From Desulfobacteraceae bacterium (GTDB lineage: Bacteria; Desulfobacterota; Desulfobacteria; Desulfobacterales; Desulfosalsimonadaceae), in NCBI GenBank assembly GCA_024636355.1, contig JAGXHH010000167.1, forward strand, positions 1 to 5,144: 5,144 nt of DNA. Direction: 5' to 3'. A program made the translations under genes and the position numbers. Position 1 is the first letter of the stretch. Every line of letters begins with the position of its first letter. The notes beneath the pieces were generated by a model, which saw only the letters and a program-made list of their open reading frames with translations, made no database searches and was not told the DNA's origin. This document shows, in pieces, positions 1 to 5,144 of this stretch.

Positions 1-1510
1 CCGTCTTCAGATCCTCGAGATACTTGATCCGGTCATTGGTATCGGATACATAATCGAGAATGACCCGTTCGAGCGCCCTGAAAAAATCGTAGGCAAACAT
101 GCACTGCCCTTCATTGGTCTCCGAGCTTTCCACCATGAGCTGAATGGCGCGCCCCAGGTTCCGCTGGCCGAGCCCTTTCTGACCGAACCGTTTGGTGACG
201 TCCGGTTCCTGGTTCAAGGAATCGATTACTTCAGAAAGGGTTTTGATGCTCTTTTCACCGGCGACTTCTCCGGCTGATAGCTTCATCATTTCCACCGGGG
301 TAAGCTTTTCCGACCTGGGCAACCGGGTGAGGACCACACCCGCGGAGGCCGCATAGATCAGGTTCGGATCCTGGTGCAGATGCTCCCGGGCAAGGGTGGT
401 TTTTGTTTCACTGCCGATGGCGTATGCCGTCAGTGACTGCTGGAGCCGGTAATTCGTATTGTGGGAAACGTTGCAGATCCGGCAGCGGTCGACGATCGGG
501 GCTTCTTCCTTTTCGGAGACGAAGTGGTTGAATTCCGAGTTATTGCTCGTGGCGATCACCAGGGTGTCGATTGGCCATTTGAAACCGTCGATCTCGATTT
601 CCCGGTTCTGGATCACCCCGAGGTAGACCTGGACGAGATCCTTTTTGTTCTTGTAGATCTCATCGCTGAAGTGGATGCCGCCGCCGGCCACCCGGGCAAG
701 CGCGCCGCGGCGCAGGTCAAACCGGTACGGGTTGTTCGTATCGGTGATGTGCAGCAGACGCTGGATCGATTCCTCGCCGAGCAGGTCGACCGCAGACGAG
801 GTGATCTTATCCTTTGCCGGGTACTTTCCGGTAATGGTCCCCATGCTCTCCATGAGCGGCACCGGAACCACATCGATAAAATCGAGCATGGCATCAATGT
901 CTCCGTCGGTATGCATGCGGATTTCATGCCAGATGTAACCGCTGCAGGCGCCGAGAGGCCGGTGGTTCATGTACAACCGCTCAATTTCCTCATCTGAAAA
1001 TCCGTATTCCGAGGCCAGGTATTCGGCGGAACGACTGTTGCCGCTGCCGCTAAACAGGTTCATCGCCAGGATCATTGGATCCTCATAGGTCTGGGACTCA
1101 ATGAATTTGATCCGGCCGTAGTTCTCCAGACGGTCGAGGTTTTTGAAGCGGAAGGTGTACTTGGCATTGCGTTCGCCGCTGAGGAAATCCCGGTACTTGG
1201 CGCAGAGGAAATCCACGAAGAAGGTCTTGCCGTTTCCCGGTTCGCCGACAAGGACAAAAGCCATTTCCTTGGATGACCCCCCTTCCGAGGCATCCTTGAC
1301 ATAGGAGACAAAACTGTTGATTTCGTCGTACATGCCGATAATATGCTTTTTCTCCTGCCGAAATATCTTAAAATCATAAGTGGTTTTGCCGTTGACGGTG
1401 ACCTTTTCAAAACCGTCTCCGAGAATCATCCGGGCAACAGCCTGGAAGGCATTTTCAAAGCTTCTCTGACCTTCCTTGACCTTATTGATGTGGGTTTTCA
1501 ACGTATCCAT
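1..1510 (-). CDS. prkA: PrkA-family serine protein kinase, 3'-truncated by window edge
   Basis: The minus strand is open from the ATG at 1510-1508 to the left edge, giving 503 codons and no stop. PrkA/YeaG proteins are usually about 630-690 residues, so roughly the last quarter is missing. PrkA proteins combine an AAA+ ATPase-like domain with a C-terminal kinase-like domain. They act in the cytoplasm in stress, starvation or sporulation responses, often beside YeaH (DUF444) and SpoVR. Visible here: a P-loop GEPGNGKT at residues 89-96, a Walker-B-like segment IHFSDE at 279-284, a sensor-like IATSNNSEF at about 319-327, and a following DRCRICNVS segment at 341-349. The P-loop differs from the GPVGGGKS-type loop I recall for the enterobacterial form, so this is probably a divergent subgroup. 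The start is well fixed: AGGAGG lies upstream, an in-frame TAG lies further upstream and no other ATG lies between. Substrates are unknown. Family assignment is fairly sure; physiological role is inferred. Confidence 0.85.
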   Translation of the reverse strand, partial: MDTLKTHINKVKEGQRSFENAFQAVARMILGDGFEKVTVNGKTTYDFKIFRQEKKHIIGMYDEINSFVSYVKDASEGGSSKEMAFVLVGEPGNGKTFFVDFLCAKYRDFLSGERNAKYTFRFKNLDRLENYGRIKFIESQTYEDPMILAMNLFSGSGNSRSAEYLASEYGFSDEEIERLYMNHRPLGACSGYIWHEIRMHTDGDIDAMLDFIDVVPVPLMESMGTITGKYPAKDKITSSAVDLLGEESIQRLLHITDTNNPYRFDLRRGALARVAGGGIHFSDEIYKNKKDLVQVYLGVIQNREIEIDGFKWPIDTLVIATSNNSEFNHFVSEKEEAPIVDRCRICNVSHNTNYRLQQSLTAYAIGSETKTTLAREHLHQDPNLIYAASAGVVLTRLPRSEKLTPVEMMKLSAGEVAGEKSIKTLSEVIDSLNQEPDVTKRFGQKGLGQRNLGRAIQLMVESSETNEGQCMFAYDFFRALERVILDYVSDTNDRIKYLEDLKT

Positions 1511-1523
1511 ACTGTTAAATTTT

Positions 1524-1529
1524 CCTCCT
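1524..1529 (-). promoter_or_regulatory. Shine-Dalgarno site of prkA
   Basis: The minus strand reads AGGAGG, 13 bases before the prkA ATG. The spacing is somewhat long but the match to the anti-SD is perfect. It is the only good ribosome-binding site ahead of this frame, which supports the chosen start. Confidence 0.65.
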
Positions 1530-1582
1530 GAAAAATTGAATCGCTATGCGGATGTATTGCTTTAATTTTTCTTTTTAACGAA

Positions 1583-1613
1583 ATTATATGTGCACAAACC
1601 GGACAAGACGCAA
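1583..1613 (-). promoter_or_regulatory. Candidate sigma-70-type promoter for prkA
   Basis: On the minus strand a perfect TATAAT (1588-1583) is preceded by TTGCGT (1613-1608) with a 19-base spacer. It lies about 70 bases upstream of the prkA start codon and points towards it. The -10 is consensus, but the -35 is partial and the spacer is longer than the ideal 17. In an AT-rich intergenic region a chance match is possible. Confidence 0.35.
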
Positions 1614-2121
1614 CTGTATCGCGCACTTGAAAGGCACGGCACGGCCTGCCGGATCCCGTGAGACCGCAGAGATGCATTTTTAATGGAAAGCGGGCAAAAG
1701 AAAATCAGTAGAGAGAATAAGAAATCTTGTCTGCGTGATGTGCGATGATGGAATCAGACCGTGATCAGCTTTCAGCACGCTATCGGCAAATTCTGATATG
1801 AACGGAAAGGAATTAATACATTTCATTATTACAAACTTTTTTCATGGGCACTGATTAAGAAAAGCACAATGTCTTTTTGCGAACTCAGCGCCCGAAGCTA
1901 TTATCAGCTTACACAATATGGCTGATTTTGAAAAAGTAAAACATTTTTTTAATAAATTGATCCGGATCACCAAATGGGGTGCCTGCTCCATACGATGGAC
2001 GTAATATCTCATTAACTGTCAAGGGGCGAAGACACCGGTTGACTTCCCGGACAAATCGAAAAATTCGATCCCTTCAAATCGAAGAGAAACCACGGGACGC
2101 CTCCCCTTTTTTAAATCGGAT

Positions 2122-2151
2122 TTGCATTTTGATTGGAATCAGACCTATTAT
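2122..2151 (+). promoter_or_regulatory. Candidate sigma-70-type promoter for the YkgJ-like gene
   Basis: TTGCAT at 2122-2127 and TATTAT at 2146-2151 are separated by 18 bases, a plausible -35/-10 pair facing the cysteine-cluster gene. It would leave a leader of roughly 140-150 bases. One copy of the 11-base repeat GGAATCAGACC lies in the spacer, directly against the -10 box, where a regulator could act. This rests on motif resemblance only. Confidence 0.35.
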
Positions 2152-2291
2152 ATTTCTATCGGGGTGTTGAAAAGATATTGTTCATGGCCTGTTGTCTGCT
2201 GATGCAATCTTTATATTGATACAGGCGCCCCGGACAAGACTCGTTGGGATAGACGCCTGCAGTGCATCCGGTTTTTCAACATGCGGAAAAC

Positions 2292-2296
2292 GGAGG
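2292..2296 (+). promoter_or_regulatory. Shine-Dalgarno site deciding the start of the YkgJ-like gene
   Basis: GGAGG sits five bases before the ATG at 2302. The other in-frame ATG, at 2281, lies upstream of this site and has no such sequence before it. The downstream ATG is therefore preferred. Confidence 0.6.
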
Positions 2297-2301
2297 CCGG
2301 C

Positions 2302-3045
2302 ATGTCCGATGAGGACCGGATTTTCTTGTCTCCGGAAGAGGCACTTGACGCAATCCGCTCCGATTTTAACCTCTACCCGCCACAGACCCGTCTTTTTCTG
2401 GAGCTTGGCCCGCTGATCCTGGGCAAAAGATTTTCCCTCGTAGAAGATGCCCGCAATAAAGGGGTATGGATGTCCACGCCCGGTCGCCGGCCCGTGCACC
2501 GGATGCGAAAAATATCCCCGGAGGCGCTTGGCAATCTCCTTTGCCGGACACTTTACACCAGTTGTCCGTCTTCGGCTGATCTGGCCGAAATCTGTGCCCG
2601 GGTATTTGAGACACCGGCCCGGCCCGGACAGAATTCCGGCGGGCAAAACGGCATCTGGATCCACACCGGTATGGAAAATTTTAAATGCGGACAATGCGGC
2701 CGCTGCTGCAGCCAACTGGATTATCACGATACCTTGTCGGAAGCGGATTACCGCCTCTGGCAGGAAAAAGGACGAAACGACATACTCCAATGGATCGGCA
2801 CCACCCGAAAGAACGGCCAGGTCATATCGCGCAATATCTGGATGGTGCCCGGCACCCGAAATTACACCGACACATGCCCGTGGCTCCGCAAAAACAAAAA
2901 ATCGCATTCCTGTGAATGCCTGATCCATGATGTAAAACCGGAAATCTGCCGCCAGTATCCCGGCACCCGCAAGCACGCCAGAATGACCGGTTGCCCGGCG
3001 GTTGAAACATTGCAAGGAGCAGCGGAATCATCGACATTCTTTTAA
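2302..3045 (+). CDS. YkgJ-family cysteine-cluster protein with an extra N-terminal region
   Basis: This gene encodes 247 residues from the ATG at 2302, chosen for its GGAGG; an ATG at 2281 would add seven residues, and an in-frame TGA lies at 2200-2202. The C-terminal half carries the YkgJ (putative zinc/iron-chelating) pattern. It has CGQCGRCC at residues 129-136, CPW at 192-194, C204 and C206, then HDVKPEICRQYP at 209-220 and a final C231. Eight or nine cysteines and a histidine could bind a metal ion or an iron-sulfur cluster. The family's biochemical role is not established. Residues 1-125 are not part of the usual domain; they include C81, C88 and C98, and I do not recognise them. There is no signal peptide or membrane segment, so it is probably cytoplasmic. 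It stands alone, divergent from prkA and followed by a weak hairpin plus T-tract. Family call is confident; function is unknown. Confidence 0.85.
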   Translation: MSDEDRIFLSPEEALDAIRSDFNLYPPQTRLFLELGPLILGKRFSLVEDARNKGVWMSTPGRRPVHRMRKISPEALGNLLCRTLYTSCPSSADLAEICARVFETPARPGQNSGGQNGIWIHTGMENFKCGQCGRCCSQLDYHDTLSEADYRLWQEKGRNDILQWIGTTRKNGQVISRNIWMVPGTRNYTDTCPWLRKNKKSHSCECLIHDVKPEICRQYPGTRKHARMTGCPAVETLQGAAESSTFF

Positions 3046-3087
3046 AAAGCAATTGATTTTAATATAGATTTTTCTTAATCTTGATGT

Positions 3088-3112
3088 CTTGTTTTTTGAA
3101 CAAGTTTTTTTT
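3088..3112 (+). terminator. Weak candidate rho-independent terminator after the YkgJ-like gene
   Basis: CTTGTT (3088-3093) pairs perfectly with AACAAG (3099-3104) around a 5-base loop and is followed directly by eight T (3105-3112), 42 bases past the stop codon. The layout is right for an intrinsic terminator. The stem is short and only one third G-C, so termination would be inefficient. Confidence 0.4.
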
Positions 3113-3196
3113 ACATGAAGTACATGAAGGTCTCATGAAGATCCATGAAGGGATTTTTTAAATTTTAAACCTTCATGTTCTTCATGGTCTTCATGT
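3113..3196. repeat. Converging array of CATGAAG / CTTCATG heptamers
   Basis: CATGAAG occurs at 3114-3120, 3123-3129, 3134-3140 and 3144-3150. Its complement CTTCATG occurs at 3171-3177, 3180-3186 and 3189-3195. Start-to-start spacing is 9, 11 and 10 bases on the left and exactly 9 on the right. The innermost copies extend to an 8-base perfect stem (3144-3151 with 3170-3177) around an 18-base loop made almost only of A and T. The whole can fold as an imperfect long hairpin. It resembles degenerate dispersed intergenic repeats of environmental bacteria, which yield spurious His-Glu-rich peptides when translated; that comparison is from memory. Confidence 0.75.
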
Positions 3197-3216
3197 ATAT
3201 CAAACCGCTGTTCGCA

Positions 3217-3271
3217 GTGTCTCTGTGATATCGTTTGGTTGCTGATAGTGGCCGTTATGTGTTCTCTGTGG
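3217..3271. repeat. Two GTGT(T)CTCTGTG repeat words
   Basis: GTGTCTCTGTG at 3217-3227 and GTGTTCTCTGTGG at 3259-3271 are two near copies, 42 bases apart. A third relative, GTGTCTTTGTGAT, lies at 4214-4226 just after the next gene and matches 3217-3229 at 12 of 13 positions. Read on the minus strand these are CACAGAGACAC / CCACAGAGAACAC words, which I recall as common in dispersed intergenic repeats. No coding role is likely. Confidence 0.5.
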
Positions 3272-3332
3272 TAATTTTCTGCTTTTTGCAATTTCATCAA
3301 TCTTGCTACGTACTTCAAATACAGAGCCGAAT

Positions 3333-4211
3333 ATGAAATCAAACCGATTTGCCGAAAAAACCATCTCTCAATGGTCTTCCTGGATCATACGGTCCATTCT
3401 GTTTGCGGCCATTATTTTTATTACGGCCGTTCAGATACCCGCGGCGTTTGCTGCTCCCAAGGCGGAATTGTGGCCCAGATGGGAAAAGCACAACCCGGAG
3501 GACGCCACCCGGATCGATCACAGCAAGTGGGCGTCTTTTCTGGAAAGGTATCTGGACACCGATCATCCCTCCGGCATCAACCGGGTCCGCTACGCCTCGG
3601 TAACCCGGGAGGATGCCCGGCAGCTGGAGGCTTATCTGGAGGAACTCGGGGAAGTAGCCGTGACCGGTCTGAACCGGGCCGAGCAGAAGGCTTACTGGAT
3701 AAACGCCTATAATGCCTTGACGGTAAAGGTTATCCTCGATCACTACCCGGTGGACAGTATTATGGATATCGACCTGTCGGGATGGTTTTCCAAAGGTCCG
3801 TGGAAAGCCGAACTGATGACTGTGGAAGGCGAAGACATTTCCCTCGACGACATCGAACATCGCATCCTGAGACCAATCTGGCAGGACAACCGGATCCACT
3901 ATGCGGTAAACTGCGCCAGCATCGGATGCCCGGATCTCCGCGCCGAGCCGTTTACACGGGAGAACATGGAAGAACTTCTTGACGCCAGCGCCCGCCAACA
4001 CATCAATCACCCGCGCGGGGTCCAGTTCACAGGAAAAGGCGATCTCCGGATTTCCTCAATCTACAAATGGTTCCGGGCGGATTTCGGCGATTCTGAAGAG
4101 GGCGTACTGAAACACCTGGCACAATATGCGGATGATCCTGTTTCCACCCAGCTCAAATCCTATACCGGCGATATCGACTACCATTATAACTGGGATTTGA
4201 ACGAGCCGTAA
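3333..4211 (+). CDS. Exported DUF547-domain protein
   Basis: This gene encodes 292 residues from the ATG at 3333. An in-frame TTG at 3303 would add ten residues ahead of the signal peptide and is less likely. Residues 1-40 look like a Sec signal peptide: basic N-terminal stretch, hydrophobic core at about 22-35, and a likely cut after AFA (38-40). The mature protein should be periplasmic or secreted. The DUF547 core is clear: KAYWINAYNALTVKVIL at 119-135, SLDDIEHRILRP at 170-181, and the signature HYAVNCASIGCPDL at 189-202 with C194 and C199. The pair of conserved cysteines plus the upstream Asn/His residues may form an active site, but the family has no established activity that I can name. 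No strong Shine-Dalgarno precedes the ATG. It lies alone on its strand and converges on the UbiB-like gene, so the neighbours give no functional hint. Confidence 0.88.
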   Translation: MKSNRFAEKTISQWSSWIIRSILFAAIIFITAVQIPAAFAAPKAELWPRWEKHNPEDATRIDHSKWASFLERYLDTDHPSGINRVRYASVTREDARQLEAYLEELGEVAVTGLNRAEQKAYWINAYNALTVKVILDHYPVDSIMDIDLSGWFSKGPWKAELMTVEGEDISLDDIEHRILRPIWQDNRIHYAVNCASIGCPDLRAEPFTRENMEELLDASARQHINHPRGVQFTGKGDLRISSIYKWFRADFGDSEEGVLKHLAQYADDPVSTQLKSYTGDIDYHYNWDLNEP

Positions 4212-4253
4212 TTGTGTCTTTGTGATGGCTTCATAAAAAGCTGACGTACCCCG

Positions 4254-4282
4254 CCGTCATACCGGCGCAGGCCGGTATCCAG
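4254..4282. repeat. Short palindromic dispersed repeat (GTCATACCGGC type)
   Basis: ATACCGGC (4259-4266) and GCCGGTAT (4271-4278) form a perfect 8-base stem with the loop GCAG, flanked by CCGTC on the left and CCAG on the right. This matches the general form of the very common proteobacterial intergenic repeat GTCATTCC(G/C)GC...GCNGGAATCCAG. It has no T-tract, so it is not a standard terminator. Confidence 0.65.
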
Positions 4283-4326
4283 TCTTCTTTCTCGGTGAAA
4301 TGTGCCTGTGATTAACGGGTGACCAC

Positions 4327-4386
4327 GTAGGAGCGGGCCATGCCCGCGAAAATGCATCCGCCATCGCGGGCATGGCCCGCTCCTAC
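4327..4386. repeat. REP-like inverted pair with GTAG heads (BIME-like)
   Basis: Two 23-base arms, 4327-4349 and 4364-4386, are perfect reverse complements separated by 14 bases (4350-4363). Each unit begins with GTAGGAGCGGGC when read from its outer end, and contains its own smaller palindrome, GCGGGCcatGCCCGC. GTAG/GTRG heads plus an internal palindrome are the mark of REP elements that RAYT-type tyrosine transposases are known to mobilise. A head-to-head pair forms a BIME. No RAYT gene is in the window. The position between two convergent genes is typical. Confidence 0.85.
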
Positions 4387-4450
4387 AGAGCCTTTCGACG
4401 TTCACCGGGGATTGCTGGTCATTCCGCCTCTGACGAAATTCAGACACCGA

Positions 4451-5115
4451 TCAATTCGGCAGGTACGAGGAAGCCGCTCTTCGGGGCAGGTATTTGGGAG
4501 CGGAGTTTTTCATGATCGGCAGGATCGGAAGTTTGTGAATCAGTTTCAGGTAGCGTGCGGACCTGTCGTCCGAAATCCGCTCCAGCATGATGGTCAGGGG
4601 AAACTGGGTCAAGGTCCTGATGAGATCAAAAATCAGTAAATATCGGGACTGTCCATTATAGAGCTGCAGGTAAGTGCCCGCAATAGCGGCAAGGGAGCGC
4701 GACAGGTGCAGGTACTCGCTCTTGACCACCAGGCCCAGGTGCTGGGTATTTGACATCAGGTGAAATACCACCTGCAGGCGCCGGTGCAATCCCCGCCATC
4801 CTTCCTTGTGGATCTGAAGAAGGAAAAAACGGTTCAGGGGCGTTACCCGCTTTTTTTCAAGGGTCTGGGCCAGAGTGGCCTGAATTTCCGCCCGCCGCCG
4901 TTCACTCCGTTCGGGATCTGCGCTCATGGTGATCAGGGCGGTGGCCAGCAGTTCCACATCGGCGCAGACAGCCCCCGACACATACTCCCACAGCGGCTTC
5001 CATCGGCCTTTCAGGCTGATGCAGTTGCCCCAGTCGATCAGGTACATCTCGCCGCGGCCATCGACCAGCACGTTTCCCGGATGCAGATCGCCGTGAAATT
5101 CCTGGTAGACAAACG
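4451..5115 (-). CDS. AarF/ABC1/UbiB-like kinase, C-terminal part, 5'-truncated
   Basis: The minus strand is open from the adapter junction at 5115 to the TGA at 4453-4451, leaving 220 whole codons. No start codon is present; a GTG at 5071 falls inside the catalytic motif and is not the start. Numbering from the first whole codon (5113-5111), the catalytic loop is FHGDLHPGN at residues 6-14 and the metal-binding motif is LIDWG at 25-29. The latter takes the place of the DFG motif, with Trp instead of the more common Phe. This is the signature of the ABC1/UbiB/AarF atypical kinase family, whose members support ubiquinone synthesis or other lipid-linked processes, though many have unknown roles. 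The N-terminal lobe, including its family-specific motifs, is lost. The C-terminal 190 residues are helical-looking and basic, with only a weakly hydrophobic stretch near 154-175 and no clear membrane helix pair of the UbiB kind. Assignment to ubiB itself is therefore not supported. Confidence 0.82.
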
Positions 5116-5144
5116 CTGTCTCTTATACACATCTGACGCTGCCG
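5116..5144. other. Nextera/Tn5 sequencing adapter (artefact)
   Basis: CTGTCTCTTATACACATCT at 5116-5134 is the 19-base Tn5 mosaic end used in Illumina Nextera libraries. The following GACGCTGCCG continues exactly as the reverse complement of the Nextera read-1 adapter. Adapter read-through at the end of reads was evidently assembled into the sequence. These bases are not from the organism, and the real sequence ends at about 5115. Confidence 0.97.

Larger units (their letters stand above)
1511..2301. other. Long divergent intergenic region between prkA and the YkgJ-like gene
   Basis: About 790 bases separate the divergent starts at 1510 (minus) and 2302 (plus). I find no convincing coding frame. 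Short ORFs exist, but they lack ribosome-binding sites and recognisable protein features. Contents: a candidate promoter facing each way, a 12-base perfect palindrome TGATCCGGATCA at 1958-1969, an 11-base direct repeat GGAATCAGACC at 1750-1760 and 2135-2145, and a 9-base direct repeat CAAATCGAA at 2052-2060 and 2075-2083. The 1800-2170 part is noticeably AT-rich. It may hold regulatory sites or an untranslated RNA, but nothing seen proves either. Confidence 0.6.
3046..3332. other. Intergenic region of 287 bases, repeat-filled
   Basis: This region has no supportable gene. It holds the weak terminator, the CATGAAG array and the CTCTGTG words. I could not identify a convincing promoter for the downstream DUF547 gene, nor a good ribosome-binding site directly before its ATG. 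Confidence 0.6.
4212..4450. other. Repeat island between convergent genes
   Basis: These 239 bases separate the stop of the DUF547 gene from the stop of the UbiB-like gene on the other strand. They contain a GTGTCTTTGTGAT word, a short palindromic repeat and a paired REP-like element. No classical T-tract terminator was found. The strong hairpin may serve as a two-way transcription end or RNA stabiliser. No gene is supported here. Confidence 0.65.

Noticed and set aside
461..997. 178-codon plus-strand open frame
   Set aside because: It lies wholly antisense to prkA, whose frame carries the P-loop and conserved AAA+ motifs. The frame has no recognisable domain and is explained by codon bias on the opposite strand.
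1798..1854. 18-codon ORF starting ATG AAC GGA
   Set aside because: It is too short, has no ribosome-binding site and is the kind of frame expected by chance in AT-rich DNA.
1979..2170. 63-codon plus-strand frame in the divergent spacer
   Set aside because: It starts at GTG with no ribosome-binding site, has no recognisable features and low-complexity basic composition.
2182..3015. 277-codon minus-strand open frame, longer than the YkgJ-like gene
   Set aside because: The plus-strand frame has the CxxCxxCC and HDVKPEICRQYP signatures and a ribosome-binding site. The minus-strand product has no family features.
3113..3271. CRISPR array
   Set aside because: Repeat words are only 7-13 bases, occur in both orientations and have spacers of 2-4 bases; no cas gene is present.
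3133..3342. 69-codon minus-strand frame rich in His and Glu
   Set aside because: Its sequence is a direct translation of the CATGAAG and CTCTGTG repeats, a known source of spurious peptides.
3339..4010. 223-codon minus-strand open frame opposite the DUF547 gene
   Set aside because: The plus-strand frame has a signal peptide and a clear DUF547 core; the antisense frame is a shadow.
4259..4278. Intrinsic terminator after the DUF547 gene
   Set aside because: The hairpin is perfect but no T-tract follows on either strand; it fits a dispersed repeat better.
4184..4447. 87-codon minus-strand frame across the repeat island
   Set aside because: It translates the REP pair and the GTCATACCGGC repeat, giving the typical repeat-derived peptide LDTGLRRYDGG. 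It is not a gene.
4902..5132. 76-codon minus-strand frame starting MCIRDS
   Set aside because: It starts inside the Nextera adapter and runs out of frame with the UbiB-like kinase motifs.

Overview
This window looks like the end of a metagenome or draft-genome contig from a Gram-negative bacterium. The best guess is a Desulfobacterota/deltaproteobacterium-like lineage. That guess rests on the divergent PrkA-type kinase, an exported DUF547 protein, an UbiB/AarF-type kinase and the style of intergenic repeats, none of which is decisive. The last 29 bases are not genomic: they match the Illumina Nextera (Tn5 mosaic-end) adapter, so the right-hand gene is cut by a sequencing artefact.

Layout: (1) Positions 1-1510, minus strand: a PrkA-family serine protein kinase gene (AAA+ N-terminal part and the start of the C-terminal part), running off the left edge. 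(2) Positions 1511-2301: a roughly 790-base divergent intergenic region with candidate promoters in each direction, no convincing gene and one marginal 28-codon ORF. (3) Positions 2302-3045, plus strand: a cysteine-cluster protein of the YkgJ type with an extra N-terminal region, followed by a weak hairpin plus T-tract. (4) Positions 3046-3332: AT-rich intergenic DNA holding an unusual converging array of a 7-base word (four CATGAAG, then three CTTCATG), then two copies of a GTGT-CTCTGTG word. (5) Positions 3333-4211, plus strand: an exported DUF547-family protein. (6) Positions 4212-4450: a repeat island between convergent genes, with a short palindromic dispersed repeat and a perfect 23-base inverted pair of GTAG-headed REP-like units. 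(7) Positions 4451-5115, minus strand: the C-terminal 220 codons of an AarF/ABC1/UbiB-like kinase, carrying its catalytic and metal-binding motifs. (8) Positions 5116-5144: adapter.

The four genes do not form an obvious pathway or operon. prkA and the YkgJ-like gene are divergent, and the DUF547 gene faces the UbiB-like gene tail to tail. PrkA partners (YeaH/DUF444 and SpoVR) might lie beyond the left edge but are not visible. I see no CRISPR array, transposase, tRNA or rRNA. No new multi-gene system can be supported here; the features most deserving a second look are the intergenic repeats, the long divergent spacer and the adapter artefact.
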